Of a DNA stretch of 25,110 bases, positions 7,825 through 15,340 are shown in pieces (the stretch's first letter is position 1; the number at the start of each line of letters is the position of its first letter). The stretch comes from Bacteroidales bacterium (GTDB taxonomy: Bacteria > Bacteroidota > Bacteroidia > Bacteroidales > UBA932). A program made the translations under genes and the position numbers. The notes beneath the pieces were generated by a model, which saw nothing but the letters and a program-made list of their open reading frames with translations, did not search any database and was not told the DNA's origin. Location: positions 1 through 25,110 of the forward strand of contig JAGBSL010000095.1 in the NCBI GenBank assembly GCA_017631875.1, in the 5' to 3' direction.

Positions 7825-8331
7825 CTACTCGTACCACTTCTTGTAAATGAGGTAGTTCTGCGCGTTGGCATGGGCCTTGGCGAGAACTGCTTCAGATCCG
7901 TCCTTGACCTTGCGGGCAGGGATACCGGCGTATATGCCTGGTTCAAGTACCTTGTTGGCAGGCACGACTGCTCCTGCAGCGATGATCGTTCCGTCAGGTA
8001 CGACTGTGTGGTCCATGACGATAGCGCCCATGCCGATGATCACGTCATTGCCGATCACTGCTCCGTGAACATTCGCTCCATGTCCGATCGACACGTCATT
8101 GCCGATCACGCATTCCGACTGCTGATAAGTCGCATGCAGCACTGCGTTGTCCTGGATATTTACGCGGTCGCCGATGCGGATAGCTCCGACATCTCCGCGC
8201 AGCACAGCTCCATACCACACGCTGCAGTCATCACCCATAGTTACTGTTCCGATGATTGTCGCCGTCTCCGCCAGAAACGCACGCTCTCCTATAACGGGCC
8301 TGTCGCCCTTGAGTTCTTTGATTATTGCCAT
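7825..8331 (-). CDS. Gamma-carbonic-anhydrase-like hexapeptide-repeat protein
   Basis: The protein has 168 residues, the usual size for YrdA/PaaY/gamma-CA-like trimers. It is made of left-handed beta-helix hexapeptide repeats (for example IGERAF-LAETAT-IIGTVT and IGNDVS-IGHGAN-VHGAVI-GNDVII-GMGAIV). The metal ligands of the gamma-CA family are present: His66 (NAVLH), His84 (IGHG) and His89 (NVHG), with the RGDVGAIRIGDRVNIQDN signature before the first. Many members bind zinc but lack demonstrated carbonic anhydrase activity, so the biochemical role is open. It appears to be a single-gene unit, divergent from the lipoprotein gene at 8391 and 85 nt upstream of the ATPase gene. Confidence 0.93.
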   Translation of the reverse strand: MAIIKELKGDRPVIGERAFLAETATIIGTVTMGDDCSVWYGAVLRGDVGAIRIGDRVNIQDNAVLHATYQQSECVIGNDVSIGHGANVHGAVIGNDVIIGMGAIVMDHTVVPDGTIIAAGAVVPANKVLEPGIYAGIPARKVKDGSEAVLAKAHANAQNYLIYKKWYE

Positions 8332-8335
8332 GGTG

Positions 8336-8343
8336 CAAATATA
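8336..8343 (-). promoter_or_regulatory. Candidate -7 box for the carbonic-anhydrase-like gene
   Basis: On the minus strand this reads TATATTTG, only 4 nt before ATG 8331. If used, the mRNA would be leaderless or nearly so. No -33 TTG was found at standard spacing. Confidence 0.35.
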
Positions 8344-8364
8344 TGCATATTCTGCGATTTTAGT

Positions 8365-8372
8365 TATTTTTG
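8365..8372 (+). promoter_or_regulatory. Candidate -7 box for the mosaic lipoprotein gene
   Basis: TATTTTTG matches TAnnTTTG, 18 nt before ATG 8391. No clear -33 TTG is present. It is divergent from the box at 8336-8343 with 21 nt between them. Confidence 0.4.
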
Positions 8373-8390
8373 CGGATGTCTTGACACATC

Positions 8391-9875
8391 ATGACCGCGA
8401 AACATGTCATATATATAATGGTGGTTCTGCTGCTTTGGACCTCATGCCTTCGTCCGGAACTCTATGAGAACATTCCGGTGATTAAGGAGGCTTCTGAAGC
8501 GGTAGAAGGCAACTCCGTGACACTTAACTCATCTGTCATAGGACAGACGGGCAGTATAGTGGAGTGCGGTTTCATGTACGGCCAGTCTGAGGTAGACATG
8601 CGTAATGTCAAGACATATATGATCGGCAGGAATTTCAGTACAACCATATACGATCTTGACTGGGATAAGGAATATGTATATTATGCATATATAAGTAACG
8701 GCCACAATGTCGTCAAATCCTCTGTACACCGCTTCAGGACGCAGACCGAGCCGGTTTCTCCTCCTGACCAGCCGGAAGATCCGGATGATCCTGAGCTTCC
8801 GGTGGATCCGGAACCTGAACCAGGGCCTGATCCCGAACCCGGTCCCGATCCGGAAATTCCTGTGGTTCCAGAAGAACTTTACTTTGAGCTCTCTATGACC
8901 GAGCTGGACTTTTCAGGCACCTGTGCAAGCCGCTTCATATCAGTGAAATCCAATGTTGAATACGAGGTCATCATACCTGAAAACGCTCCATGGCTGACCT
9001 GTACGGAATCGACATCCACAAGATGTTGTCTGATTGTCGACTATAACTATTGCGAGCAGGACCGTTCATGTGAAGTTCTGTTCAGAAGTCTTGAACATGA
9101 TTGTAGTCACACAGTTCTTGTGCGTCAGAAGCGGATCCCTATGTATGAACTGCACGTGCCCCATGTCGAGACCCGCAGTTATGCTTACCCTCTTCCAGAA
9201 TCAGTAAAGAGGCCGACGTCTGTCATGCGGATCGACGATCAAGGTAATGAGTCTCAGGCGAAATGGATGGCTGCAATCAAATTTGGTGATGACCTTCAGA
9301 TGACTTTCAGAAACAACCGCACGGATGAGATACGTACGGAGAAGGTCCGTGTACAGAAATTCTATATGGAAGAAGGTTTCACCGAGACGATTATAGTAAA
9401 GGTCATTCAGCATACTGCCTCCGACATCATGGGATTCGAATGTCCGGCAGTGGAGAGAAAGTGCGTGAAGCTCTGGGATTTGAATGGTGACGGTTACCTG
9501 TCGTATGGGGAAGCGGCAGATGCAACAGCGGCCCCGGAATATGCATTCTCTGGAGCCGAATATACTTCCTTCGATAATTTTCAGTGGTTCGTCGGCCTTA
9601 AGGATATATCCCCTTACATGTTCGCATCATCAGGGGTGACCTCCATCTCTCTCCCCGCTACAATCACATCCATCTCCGAAGGTGCCTTTCAGGATTGTGC
9701 GGATCTGCGTTCCGTCAGGCTTCATGGCGACGGCCCCGTGCTTGCAAGTGCAGCAGAGTCTGCCTTCCAGGGAACTCATGAAGATCTTGTCATAATATGT
9801 CCATGGCAATGGGTCGACTGGTATATCTCCCACATCCCTCACTGGGAAGGCCTCATGGAGGGGTATGGGAGGTAA
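8391..9875 (+). CDS. Mosaic surface lipoprotein: Fn3-like, Pro-rich spacer, BACON-like, EF-hand-like and leucine-rich repeats
   Basis: The protein has 494 residues. A type II signal peptide ends at lipobox Cys19 (LLLWTSC). Residues of about 25-116 look like an Fn3-type sandwich. Residues of about 118-160 are a P/E/D repeat spacer (PEPEPGPDPEPGPDPE). Residues of about 162-250 resemble a BACON domain (strands ending in NAPWLTC and HTVLVRQK). DLNGDGYLSYGE at 363-374 is a dockerin/EF-hand-like calcium loop. Residues of about 404-445 (LKDISPYMFASSGVTSISLPATITSISEGAFQDC) are BspA-type leucine-rich repeats. All are extracellular binding modules, so the protein is probably anchored on the outer face of the outer membrane and binds glycan or host/peer surfaces (inference). 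No SusC/SusD genes are nearby. The partner is unknown. Confidence 0.82.
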   Translation: MTAKHVIYIMVVLLLWTSCLRPELYENIPVIKEASEAVEGNSVTLNSSVIGQTGSIVECGFMYGQSEVDMRNVKTYMIGRNFSTTIYDLDWDKEYVYYAYISNGHNVVKSSVHRFRTQTEPVSPPDQPEDPDDPELPVDPEPEPGPDPEPGPDPEIPVVPEELYFELSMTELDFSGTCASRFISVKSNVEYEVIIPENAPWLTCTESTSTRCCLIVDYNYCEQDRSCEVLFRSLEHDCSHTVLVRQKRIPMYELHVPHVETRSYAYPLPESVKRPTSVMRIDDQGNESQAKWMAAIKFGDDLQMTFRNNRTDEIRTEKVRVQKFYMEEGFTETIIVKVIQHTASDIMGFECPAVERKCVKLWDLNGDGYLSYGEAADATAAPEYAFSGAEYTSFDNFQWFVGLKDISPYMFASSGVTSISLPATITSISEGAFQDCADLRSVRLHGDGPVLASAAESAFQGTHEDLVIICPWQWVDWYISHIPHWEGLMEGYGR

Positions 9876-10038
9876 GGGTACCAAGGTACTATCTTGGTAA
9901 GATGATGCTTACCCATCGTCATAGAAGTCTCTATTCATGACCATGGTCAACCCATTACCGCTAGTGCTATCGACCCCAATAAGCTAGTTTAAGGTATTGG
10001 CATGAATCCTGCCTTAAATATCGTTCAGTTATTTTGTT
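9876..10038. other. Convergent intergenic gap with weak stems
   Basis: This is the longest gap in the window, between two convergent lipoprotein genes. It holds a 7-bp hairpin TACCAAG/CTTGGTA (9879-9899) and a TTAAGG/CCTTAA pair (9989-10017) followed by T-rich sequence. Either could help termination, but neither is a clear intrinsic terminator. No ORF or RNA gene was recognised. Confidence 0.4.
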
Positions 10039-11892
10039 TTAAAAAGTATAGTCAGTCATTACACAACGGATAGGCATTCCATAGGAGCGGTTGCTATTCA
10101 CAAAGTCAGTTTGAGCTATAACCGGATTTTCATTCTTAAGACCAGATCGATATACCATCTTAGTAAATGCGTAAGAACAGGCCATAGGCGTTCCCTCCTC
10201 GTATGGGAAAGGCGAGTACCCTTTAGTCATTCCCTCAAGGGCTTGAGTACGTGACCAATAGAAACCGAATTCCCCAATGCCATTAAAGTAACCATCTTCA
10301 CCATTGATAAATCCTGATAAAGGATAATAAGTGGATGGGTTTAGTTCGATACGCAAACCATTATCCGTCAGTGTTCTACCACCGAACAGCTGTAACTCGC
10401 GTGCACTAGGAACATGCCATCCTTCTGGACAAGGGTCGTAATATGCTCTATACTTATCATGCCAACCCGCATTGTTGGTTGATTCTGTGCCGGTATAATA
10501 CCAGTCACCGTTAAACTCGTTGCCTGTGATAAAAGTTGTGGGGTGTGCTGTGGCGTATTCAATTGTGCCGGTAGACTTAGTTGAATGGACTACAGATGGC
10601 CATTCTATTGTAGATTCCATAACACTCTTATTATGGAAATCAGAAATTCCTAAGAAAGGATCCTTCCTTCCCCATTGGTACATAAGGCCTGCACCGTTTC
10701 TTTGAATAGCCCCTAAATCGCGATCCATTACAACGCCTATAGTCCTGGTTTTGTATCCATCCCACATATTCCCCTCCTGTTTTGTATTGTGACATGCACC
10801 TGGCTCTTTGTCTAACAACCATATATGCCACGACCAGAGGATGCTGCCGGTCGAGTCTTTGGCAGCAATCACAGCATTGCCTTCTTTAAATTTATCCGGG
10901 ACCAAGAATTTGATTGTGTTATCTGTGTATTTTACTCCTGCTATCAGATCTCCGACTTTCGGTTTTTCTTCTGTGCCAAAACTCTCCCATAGGACCTCTG
11001 CGCTGGAAACCTCTGTAATCGGTTCAGAAGTTCGTCCCATTACAGTGGGGAATGAATAAACTCCAGGTTTTGTTATGATATAGCAATTGTTTCCATATGA
11101 TCGTCCTTTGTCGATTATAATGGTTTTAGAGCGATATGGGTAGTCGATATATTCTGTACGTTTAGTTGACAGATCGATTGCTGTACCTGATAGTTTGACT
11201 TCAACTATAGGAATTTCTGTTCCATCTTCCCTGAAATATTCCTCTGAAATGATTTTTGCAGAAATTAGACCATCGCATGAACCGTCGCATCTGGTTGTCT
11301 CAAACATTTTATGACTATATGGATGGCCCGACTGATAATAAGTGGTCTCATACTTTATGGGGTTGTCACTCTCATCTGTATCCTCAATATGTATTTCTTT
11401 TTTTAAACTTGTTCCATCCGGGAAATAGGTTTTCAGTGAACCTCCTGCCATGATGAAGTATTTTGTCGGAACCCCATTGTCGCATTTACATTCTATTTTA
11501 CCAGCCATTTCCATAGCGCGCTTAGAATCTACGAACAACATGAGTGTTGAAAGGCATTCGTCTACGATGAGTGCTTCAAGACACTTGAGGCCCTGTTCAT
11601 TATATACGGATATGCTTCCATTTTTTAATCCAAGTATATGTGCCATGCAGCTTTTACTGTTGTTGTCAGCTTGTTCGCTGCATGAAGTTGCAATTGCATC
11701 ATAAAACTCGGTGTTAAATTTCTTGGTGGTTGTAATTTCTATGCGTCCCGATTTGATGTATGATGGATACATGTCCTGTAGCTCGGTGGGAACAAATGGT
11801 GCGATGCTGATATAATCGTAGTATAATATGTGAGTCTTTTCACATCCACATAAACTGATCGCAATTATAAGGGCAGTTATTATCTTTTTCAT
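10039..11892 (-). CDS. Large lipoprotein with C-terminal FISUMP-like domain
   Basis: The protein has 617 residues. The signal peptide MKKIITALIIAISLCGC gives lipid-anchor Cys17. Residues of about 20-235 are an unrecognised, Cys-containing region. From about residue 270 it follows the Bacteroidota pattern NCYIITKPGVYSFPTVMG, then GNAVIAAKDSTGSILWSWHIWL, VVMDRDLGA, YQWGRKDPF, YDPCPEGWHVPSARELQLFGG and the closing MPIRCVM. That pattern is the Fibrobacter succinogenes major paralogous (FISUMP) domain, probably an extracellular binding fold. It is the second gene of a minus-strand pair, 44 nt after the membrane-protein gene. Its C-terminal two thirds are clearly paralogous to the 317-residue lipoprotein at 14240. 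Base composition is AT-richer than the housekeeping flanks. The role is unknown. Confidence 0.85.
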   Translation of the reverse strand: MKKIITALIIAISLCGCEKTHILYYDYISIAPFVPTELQDMYPSYIKSGRIEITTTKKFNTEFYDAIATSCSEQADNNSKSCMAHILGLKNGSISVYNEQGLKCLEALIVDECLSTLMLFVDSKRAMEMAGKIECKCDNGVPTKYFIMAGGSLKTYFPDGTSLKKEIHIEDTDESDNPIKYETTYYQSGHPYSHKMFETTRCDGSCDGLISAKIISEEYFREDGTEIPIVEVKLSGTAIDLSTKRTEYIDYPYRSKTIIIDKGRSYGNNCYIITKPGVYSFPTVMGRTSEPITEVSSAEVLWESFGTEEKPKVGDLIAGVKYTDNTIKFLVPDKFKEGNAVIAAKDSTGSILWSWHIWLLDKEPGACHNTKQEGNMWDGYKTRTIGVVMDRDLGAIQRNGAGLMYQWGRKDPFLGISDFHNKSVMESTIEWPSVVHSTKSTGTIEYATAHPTTFITGNEFNGDWYYTGTESTNNAGWHDKYRAYYDPCPEGWHVPSARELQLFGGRTLTDNGLRIELNPSTYYPLSGFINGEDGYFNGIGEFGFYWSRTQALEGMTKGYSPFPYEEGTPMACSYAFTKMVYRSGLKNENPVIAQTDFVNSNRSYGMPIRCVMTDYTF

Positions 11893-11936
11893 TATAGTCT
11901 TATTAGGTGAGATTATTGTTTTGAAGTTCTATATTG

Positions 11937-12695
11937 TTATCTCCTTGATCTACTTACTTTATTACTAAAAAATAACTCATTCCCATTAGCCTGCATTTTC
12001 TCTAAAAGTTCAGGAGATACGTCACTATTTTTAAATACCCCATCGTTTAAAGCCCTTTCAATATCTTTAAGTTCGCTTACCGAATAATCACCCTCCAAAA
12101 CCCCAAATAATTTCTTACCCGTTTCATTGGTTGACGCTAATGATTTTGTAATTCTGGCTCTTTCTTTATCTTTTGCTTCTTGACTATCAGTACCAATCCA
12201 TTCACCAATACCCTTACCGAGATACCGGCCTGCAGTAAGTCCTATAGCTGGGCCCAAAATGGGACCGACATAAGGAACTAGTGCGAAAGCATATGTTGTG
12301 ATTGCAGATGATATACATGCACCTCTCTGTCCTCCTACAGTTTTTGAGTTTTCCATTATATATAGGTCGGTGTCCTTATATTCGTTTTTCTGATTGACCA
12401 GAACGAATATTCCTACTATAAAAGATAGTATTATCGCTAAGCTCTTCTGATGACTCTTGATTTTGTTTGCGTCTAGTCTGATATAACTGTCTTTCTCTAT
12501 GTTTTTGTTATCTGCCAATACCGCGTCTAGCAAATCCTCTATTCGCGATTGAGAGTAGCATTCACTGTAATATATCAGTATTACGTTTTCCTCGTTGTAG
12601 AATTTGCTGATTAGAGTTCTTAAGTGTTCTCTCTGCTCTGTGCTGCATTCTGCTGACTTGCAGGCGTCTAGTTCTTTGGTTACATCGATAATCAT
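11937..12695 (-). CDS. Membrane protein with glycine-zipper-like segment, function unknown
   Basis: The protein has 252 residues. It begins with a soluble alpha/beta-like region (about 1-80: STEQREHLRTLISKFYNEENVILIYYSE), weakly reminiscent of a TPM-type domain, though I would not assign it. Residues 85-100 (SLAIILSFIVGIFVLV) form a strong transmembrane helix. Residues of about 126-168 form a second hydrophobic stretch with regularly spaced glycines (VPYVGPILGPAIGLTAGRYLGKGIGEWIG), like glycine-zipper or pore-forming segments. The C terminus (about 170-252) is charged and helical. There is no signal peptide or lipobox. It is the first gene of the minus-strand pair with the 617-residue lipoprotein and is divergent from the zinc-finger lipoprotein operon. 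Confidence 0.75.
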   Translation of the reverse strand: MIIDVTKELDACKSAECSTEQREHLRTLISKFYNEENVILIYYSECYSQSRIEDLLDAVLADNKNIEKDSYIRLDANKIKSHQKSLAIILSFIVGIFVLVNQKNEYKDTDLYIMENSKTVGGQRGACISSAITTYAFALVPYVGPILGPAIGLTAGRYLGKGIGEWIGTDSQEAKDKERARITKSLASTNETGKKLFGVLEGDYSVSELKDIERALNDGVFKNSDVSPELLEKMQANGNELFFSNKVSRSRR

Positions 12696-12718
12696 ATTCC
12701 CTGAGTCTTAAATGATCT

Positions 12719-12754
12719 TCAAAGTAACGTTTATATGTACAGACCATCAAGTTC
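12719..12754 (-). promoter_or_regulatory. Candidate promoter of the minus-strand pair, carrying TGAACTTGAT
   Basis: Read on the minus strand, TTG at 12750-12748 lies inside TGAACTTGAT and is 21 nt from TTACTTTG at 12726-12719 (one mismatch to TAnnTTTG). The predicted start is near 12712 and ATG is at 12695. The same 10-mer marks two plus-strand promoters in the window. Confidence 0.5.
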
Positions 12755-12794
12755 AAGATGGTTCATTTTTACAAGATTTTCAAATGACCCTTCG

Positions 12795-12830
12795 TGAACT
12801 TGATTCTGCTTTGACCAACCTATAAATTTG
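12795..12830 (+). promoter_or_regulatory. Promoter of the zinc-finger lipoprotein operon, carrying TGAACTTGAT
   Basis: TTG at 12800-12802, inside TGAACTTGAT (12795-12804), is followed after 20 nt by TAAATTTG at 12823-12830, a full match to TAnnTTTG. The predicted start near 12837 argues against the upstream TTG codon at 12828 and favours ATG 12861. Confidence 0.6.
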
Positions 12831-12860
12831 CTTCTTGACAGCATGAAAATTTATTGCTTT

Positions 12861-14225
12861 ATGAGAATACGCTTAATTGGCATGTTGATAATTTCCATAA
12901 TTGTAATGGGATGTACAGATGAGATATCATTCGATACCTTAAATATAGGTAGATTCCTTGCGGATATTCCTGATGAATGTCAACCTGTTAGTGAAATACA
13001 TGATTGTATTGTAGATATACAGACATCTTCTGATTTAAAACGCAACGAGTATCTTTCAGAAATGACGGACATGGACAGCGGTTATGGTACTCTTTGTGTG
13101 CCTGATGTGGAAGATGCTGTAATAAGTGTTTATACTAGAGATTCCGTGTCTACTAAAGCGCGTGTGAAGCAAATGGAGATTCTTGTTGACAGCGGGGAAA
13201 TAACATCGTTAAGAATTTGGAAGAATGAACAATTGATTTGTGAAGTAGATGGAAGGATGGGGATGGATATATTGAACGGTGATTATTTTTTTCTGTCAGG
13301 CACACAGAAAATATATAAAGGTCATATGACTTCTATTGAACGCTCTTCGGATTATACTGACGCTTGTGAAAAATTTGTTGAAACTGAAAAGCGATATTTC
13401 TATGAGGGGGATATTCCCTATTATCAACTAGTTGAAAGAGAATATAGAAATTGGCTTTACGAGTTAAATGCCCCATTGGGTGAAATTAATTATAGGAGAA
13501 TTGAGGACATGGATATTAATGTGTCGGTGTCTGCTGAATTTACTGTAAGGAGAATTGAATATGGGGAAGCTTATGGAAGAGATCTGTCACCATGGCAAGT
13601 TCTATTTCTTGAAAATCCCCCATATGTTATATTCAAAACCTCAATTGATGCCGGCAAAGAAGTAGTTTATATGGCATTGTTTGACAAATCACGATATGAG
13701 AAGTGTGGTGTGTTCTTTTCATATGATCATCATTTGTTTACATTACGTATGGGACATGCATTCAATTGCGATGTCATGCATGAGGATTTCAAAATCAGGT
13801 ACATTAATGAATACGAGTCGTTGGGCGCGTCAGGAGTTTTTAATTTGTCATTGGATTCGCTTTCTAATGCTATAATTACCGGAACAGATAAAAATAACCG
13901 TTCGGTTTCGATGGGAGAATATAATGTTCCATACGACGAGGATCTATATGAAATTTTATGGCAAAGGCTACAGCAGGAGGAGCAGGTGGCAATTGAACGT
14001 TATCAGAGAAAGAAGGAATATGAAGAACGCGCAAAAGCTATCATAGAGCGTATGGTGACAGTCCCCTGTCCTGAATGTAATGGATTGGGAGGAATAGCCC
14101 AAACAGGAATGGGTGTAGTTCATGGCTCCCTAAATTGTCCTTGTTGTCACGGACGTGGATATCTTGAGATCGATCCATACTCGGCGGCGGATGCTGAGCT
14201 GTATAAGGACTTGTTACGACATTAA
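12861..14225 (+). CDS. Lipoprotein with C-terminal DnaJ-type cysteine-rich motif pair
   Basis: The protein has 454 residues from ATG 12861; ATG 12843 is an alternative that adds six residues. The signal peptide MRIRLIGMLIISIIVMGC puts the lipid-anchor Cys at 18. The middle region (about 20-370) is unrecognised and predicted mixed alpha/beta. Residues of about 375-400 are a charged helix (EEQVAIERYQRKKEYEERAKAIIERM). Two CxxCxGxG motifs follow: C403-P-E-C406-N-G-L-G and C426-P-C-C429-H-G-R-G, the zinc-binding unit of DnaJ's cysteine-rich domain. In DnaJ there are four such motifs in the cytoplasm; here two sit on an exported lipoprotein without a J domain. The gene is followed 14 nt later by the second FISUMP-like lipoprotein gene. 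Confidence 0.82.
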   Translation: MRIRLIGMLIISIIVMGCTDEISFDTLNIGRFLADIPDECQPVSEIHDCIVDIQTSSDLKRNEYLSEMTDMDSGYGTLCVPDVEDAVISVYTRDSVSTKARVKQMEILVDSGEITSLRIWKNEQLICEVDGRMGMDILNGDYFFLSGTQKIYKGHMTSIERSSDYTDACEKFVETEKRYFYEGDIPYYQLVEREYRNWLYELNAPLGEINYRRIEDMDINVSVSAEFTVRRIEYGEAYGRDLSPWQVLFLENPPYVIFKTSIDAGKEVVYMALFDKSRYEKCGVFFSYDHHLFTLRMGHAFNCDVMHEDFKIRYINEYESLGASGVFNLSLDSLSNAIITGTDKNNRSVSMGEYNVPYDEDLYEILWQRLQQEEQVAIERYQRKKEYEERAKAIIERMVTVPCPECNGLGGIAQTGMGVVHGSLNCPCCHGRGYLEIDPYSAADAELYKDLLRH

Positions 14226-14239
14226 TAAAAAATATAGTT

Positions 14240-15193
14240 ATGAAAAAAGTAATTATTAAAAGTATGATGCTTCTGGCTTGTGTTGCTGGCTGCAAACAAT
14301 CTGATTCAGTTGTCGATTTGTCGACAAATGGAACAGCAAATTGTTATATCGTATCAAAATCAGGCACTTATTCTTTTCCTGCTGTTAAAGGTAATAGCAT
14401 GGATATGGTGGGTGATGTATGTGCTGCGGAAGTATTATGGGAAACCTACTGTACGTCAGAGTCTCCTATGGTCGGTGATCTTATTTTAGCGGTTAATTAC
14501 GAGAATGATCGTATTGTATTTCAGACACCAAAGAAATTTAAAGAGGGCAATGCCTTGATAGCGGTAAAAGATAGCGATGGTACAATATTATGGTCATGGC
14601 ATATATGGCTTACCGACAAACCGGGAGAGCAGATTTATTACAACTCGGTGGCAATGATGGATAGAGATCTTGGAGCGTCTGACGATAAGGAAAATGGTCT
14701 TTCTTATCAATGGGGCAGAAAGGATCCATTTGTCGGTTATGGCATCTCATCTACAGTTCGTCATGATGAAGAAGGGTATTCTTATAAAAAGGGCACTGTG
14801 CAATATTCCATAGCCCATCCGACGACTATCATAACAACTCAGGTGTCTGAATATGAATATGTACATTCAGGCATATGGGAACGCTCTAACCAGATATTGT
14901 GGGTCAAAAATAAGACGATATATGACCCGTGCCCTGCCGGTTGGCGTATCCCTGATAGTGATATTTGGGTTAAAACTATCAAGGAGAGTATCATTGATAT
15001 GTCGTTCTATGGCAATTGTTTCTCAAAAATGAGTGGAGAGGGTGACATGATTTATTATCCTAGTGACCATTACTGGTCAACTGCTCCCTATCGTAAGACC
15101 TGTTTCAGGATTTTTGGTTCCGAGTATGGGGACGGATGTGATGATTGTGATGCGGTAGGTGACAGAGGCTATGTCAGGTGTCAGAAGGAATAG
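14240..15193 (+). CDS. FISUMP-like lipoprotein, paralogue of the 617-residue protein
   Basis: The protein has 317 residues. The signal peptide MKKVIIKSMMLLACVAGC gives Cys18. It carries the same series of blocks as the lipoprotein at 10039: NCYIVSKSGTYSFPAVKG, AAEVLWETY, FKEGNALIAVKDSDGTILWSWHIWL, MMDRDLGA, YQWGRKDPF, AHPTT, YDPCPAGWRIPDSDIW, YWSTAPY and the terminal GYVRCQKE. The N-terminal 250-residue extension of the larger paralogue is absent. It is probably surface-exposed and in one transcript with the zinc-finger lipoprotein gene, 14 nt upstream. The binding target is unknown. Confidence 0.85.
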   Translation: MKKVIIKSMMLLACVAGCKQSDSVVDLSTNGTANCYIVSKSGTYSFPAVKGNSMDMVGDVCAAEVLWETYCTSESPMVGDLILAVNYENDRIVFQTPKKFKEGNALIAVKDSDGTILWSWHIWLTDKPGEQIYYNSVAMMDRDLGASDDKENGLSYQWGRKDPFVGYGISSTVRHDEEGYSYKKGTVQYSIAHPTTIITTQVSEYEYVHSGIWERSNQILWVKNKTIYDPCPAGWRIPDSDIWVKTIKESIIDMSFYGNCFSKMSGEGDMIYYPSDHYWSTAPYRKTCFRIFGSEYGDGCDDCDAVGDRGYVRCQKE

Positions 15194-15226
15194 TGATTTG
15201 TGATGTAATGTTAGTCAATATTTTCC

Positions 15227-15275
15227 GAACAGCCAAATGAACTAATGTGAACTTGATTTGCTGCTAAGGCTGTTC
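15227..15275. promoter_or_regulatory. 8-bp inverted repeat around the -33 region
   Basis: GAACAGCC (15227-15234) and GGCTGTTC (15268-15275) are perfect inverted repeats spaced by 33 nt. They flank the -33 TTG of the upstream promoter of the DNA-binding gene. They could be an operator or part of a looped structure; this is inferred only from position. Confidence 0.4.
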
Positions 15276-15320
15276 CTAACTTTGTATAAATTGTTTGTTG
15301 GAAGATAATTTATACATTTG
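15248..15320 (+). promoter_or_regulatory. Two tandem promoters of the putative DNA-binding gene
   Basis: Upstream promoter: TTG at 15253-15255, inside TGAACTTGAT (15248-15257), then 21 nt, then TAACTTTG at 15277-15284. Downstream promoter: TTG at 15291-15293, then 19 nt, then TACATTTG at 15313-15320. Both -7 boxes match TAnnTTTG fully. The second overlaps a possible GTG start at 15320, so ATG 15341 is the preferred start. Confidence 0.5.
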
Positions 15321-15340
15321 TGGGAAAGATTCAGAAAAAC

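Noticed and set aside
9879..9899. tRNA or small RNA in the 9876-10038 gap
   Set aside because: Only a 7-bp hairpin is visible; no cloverleaf, no conserved arms and no clear promoter.
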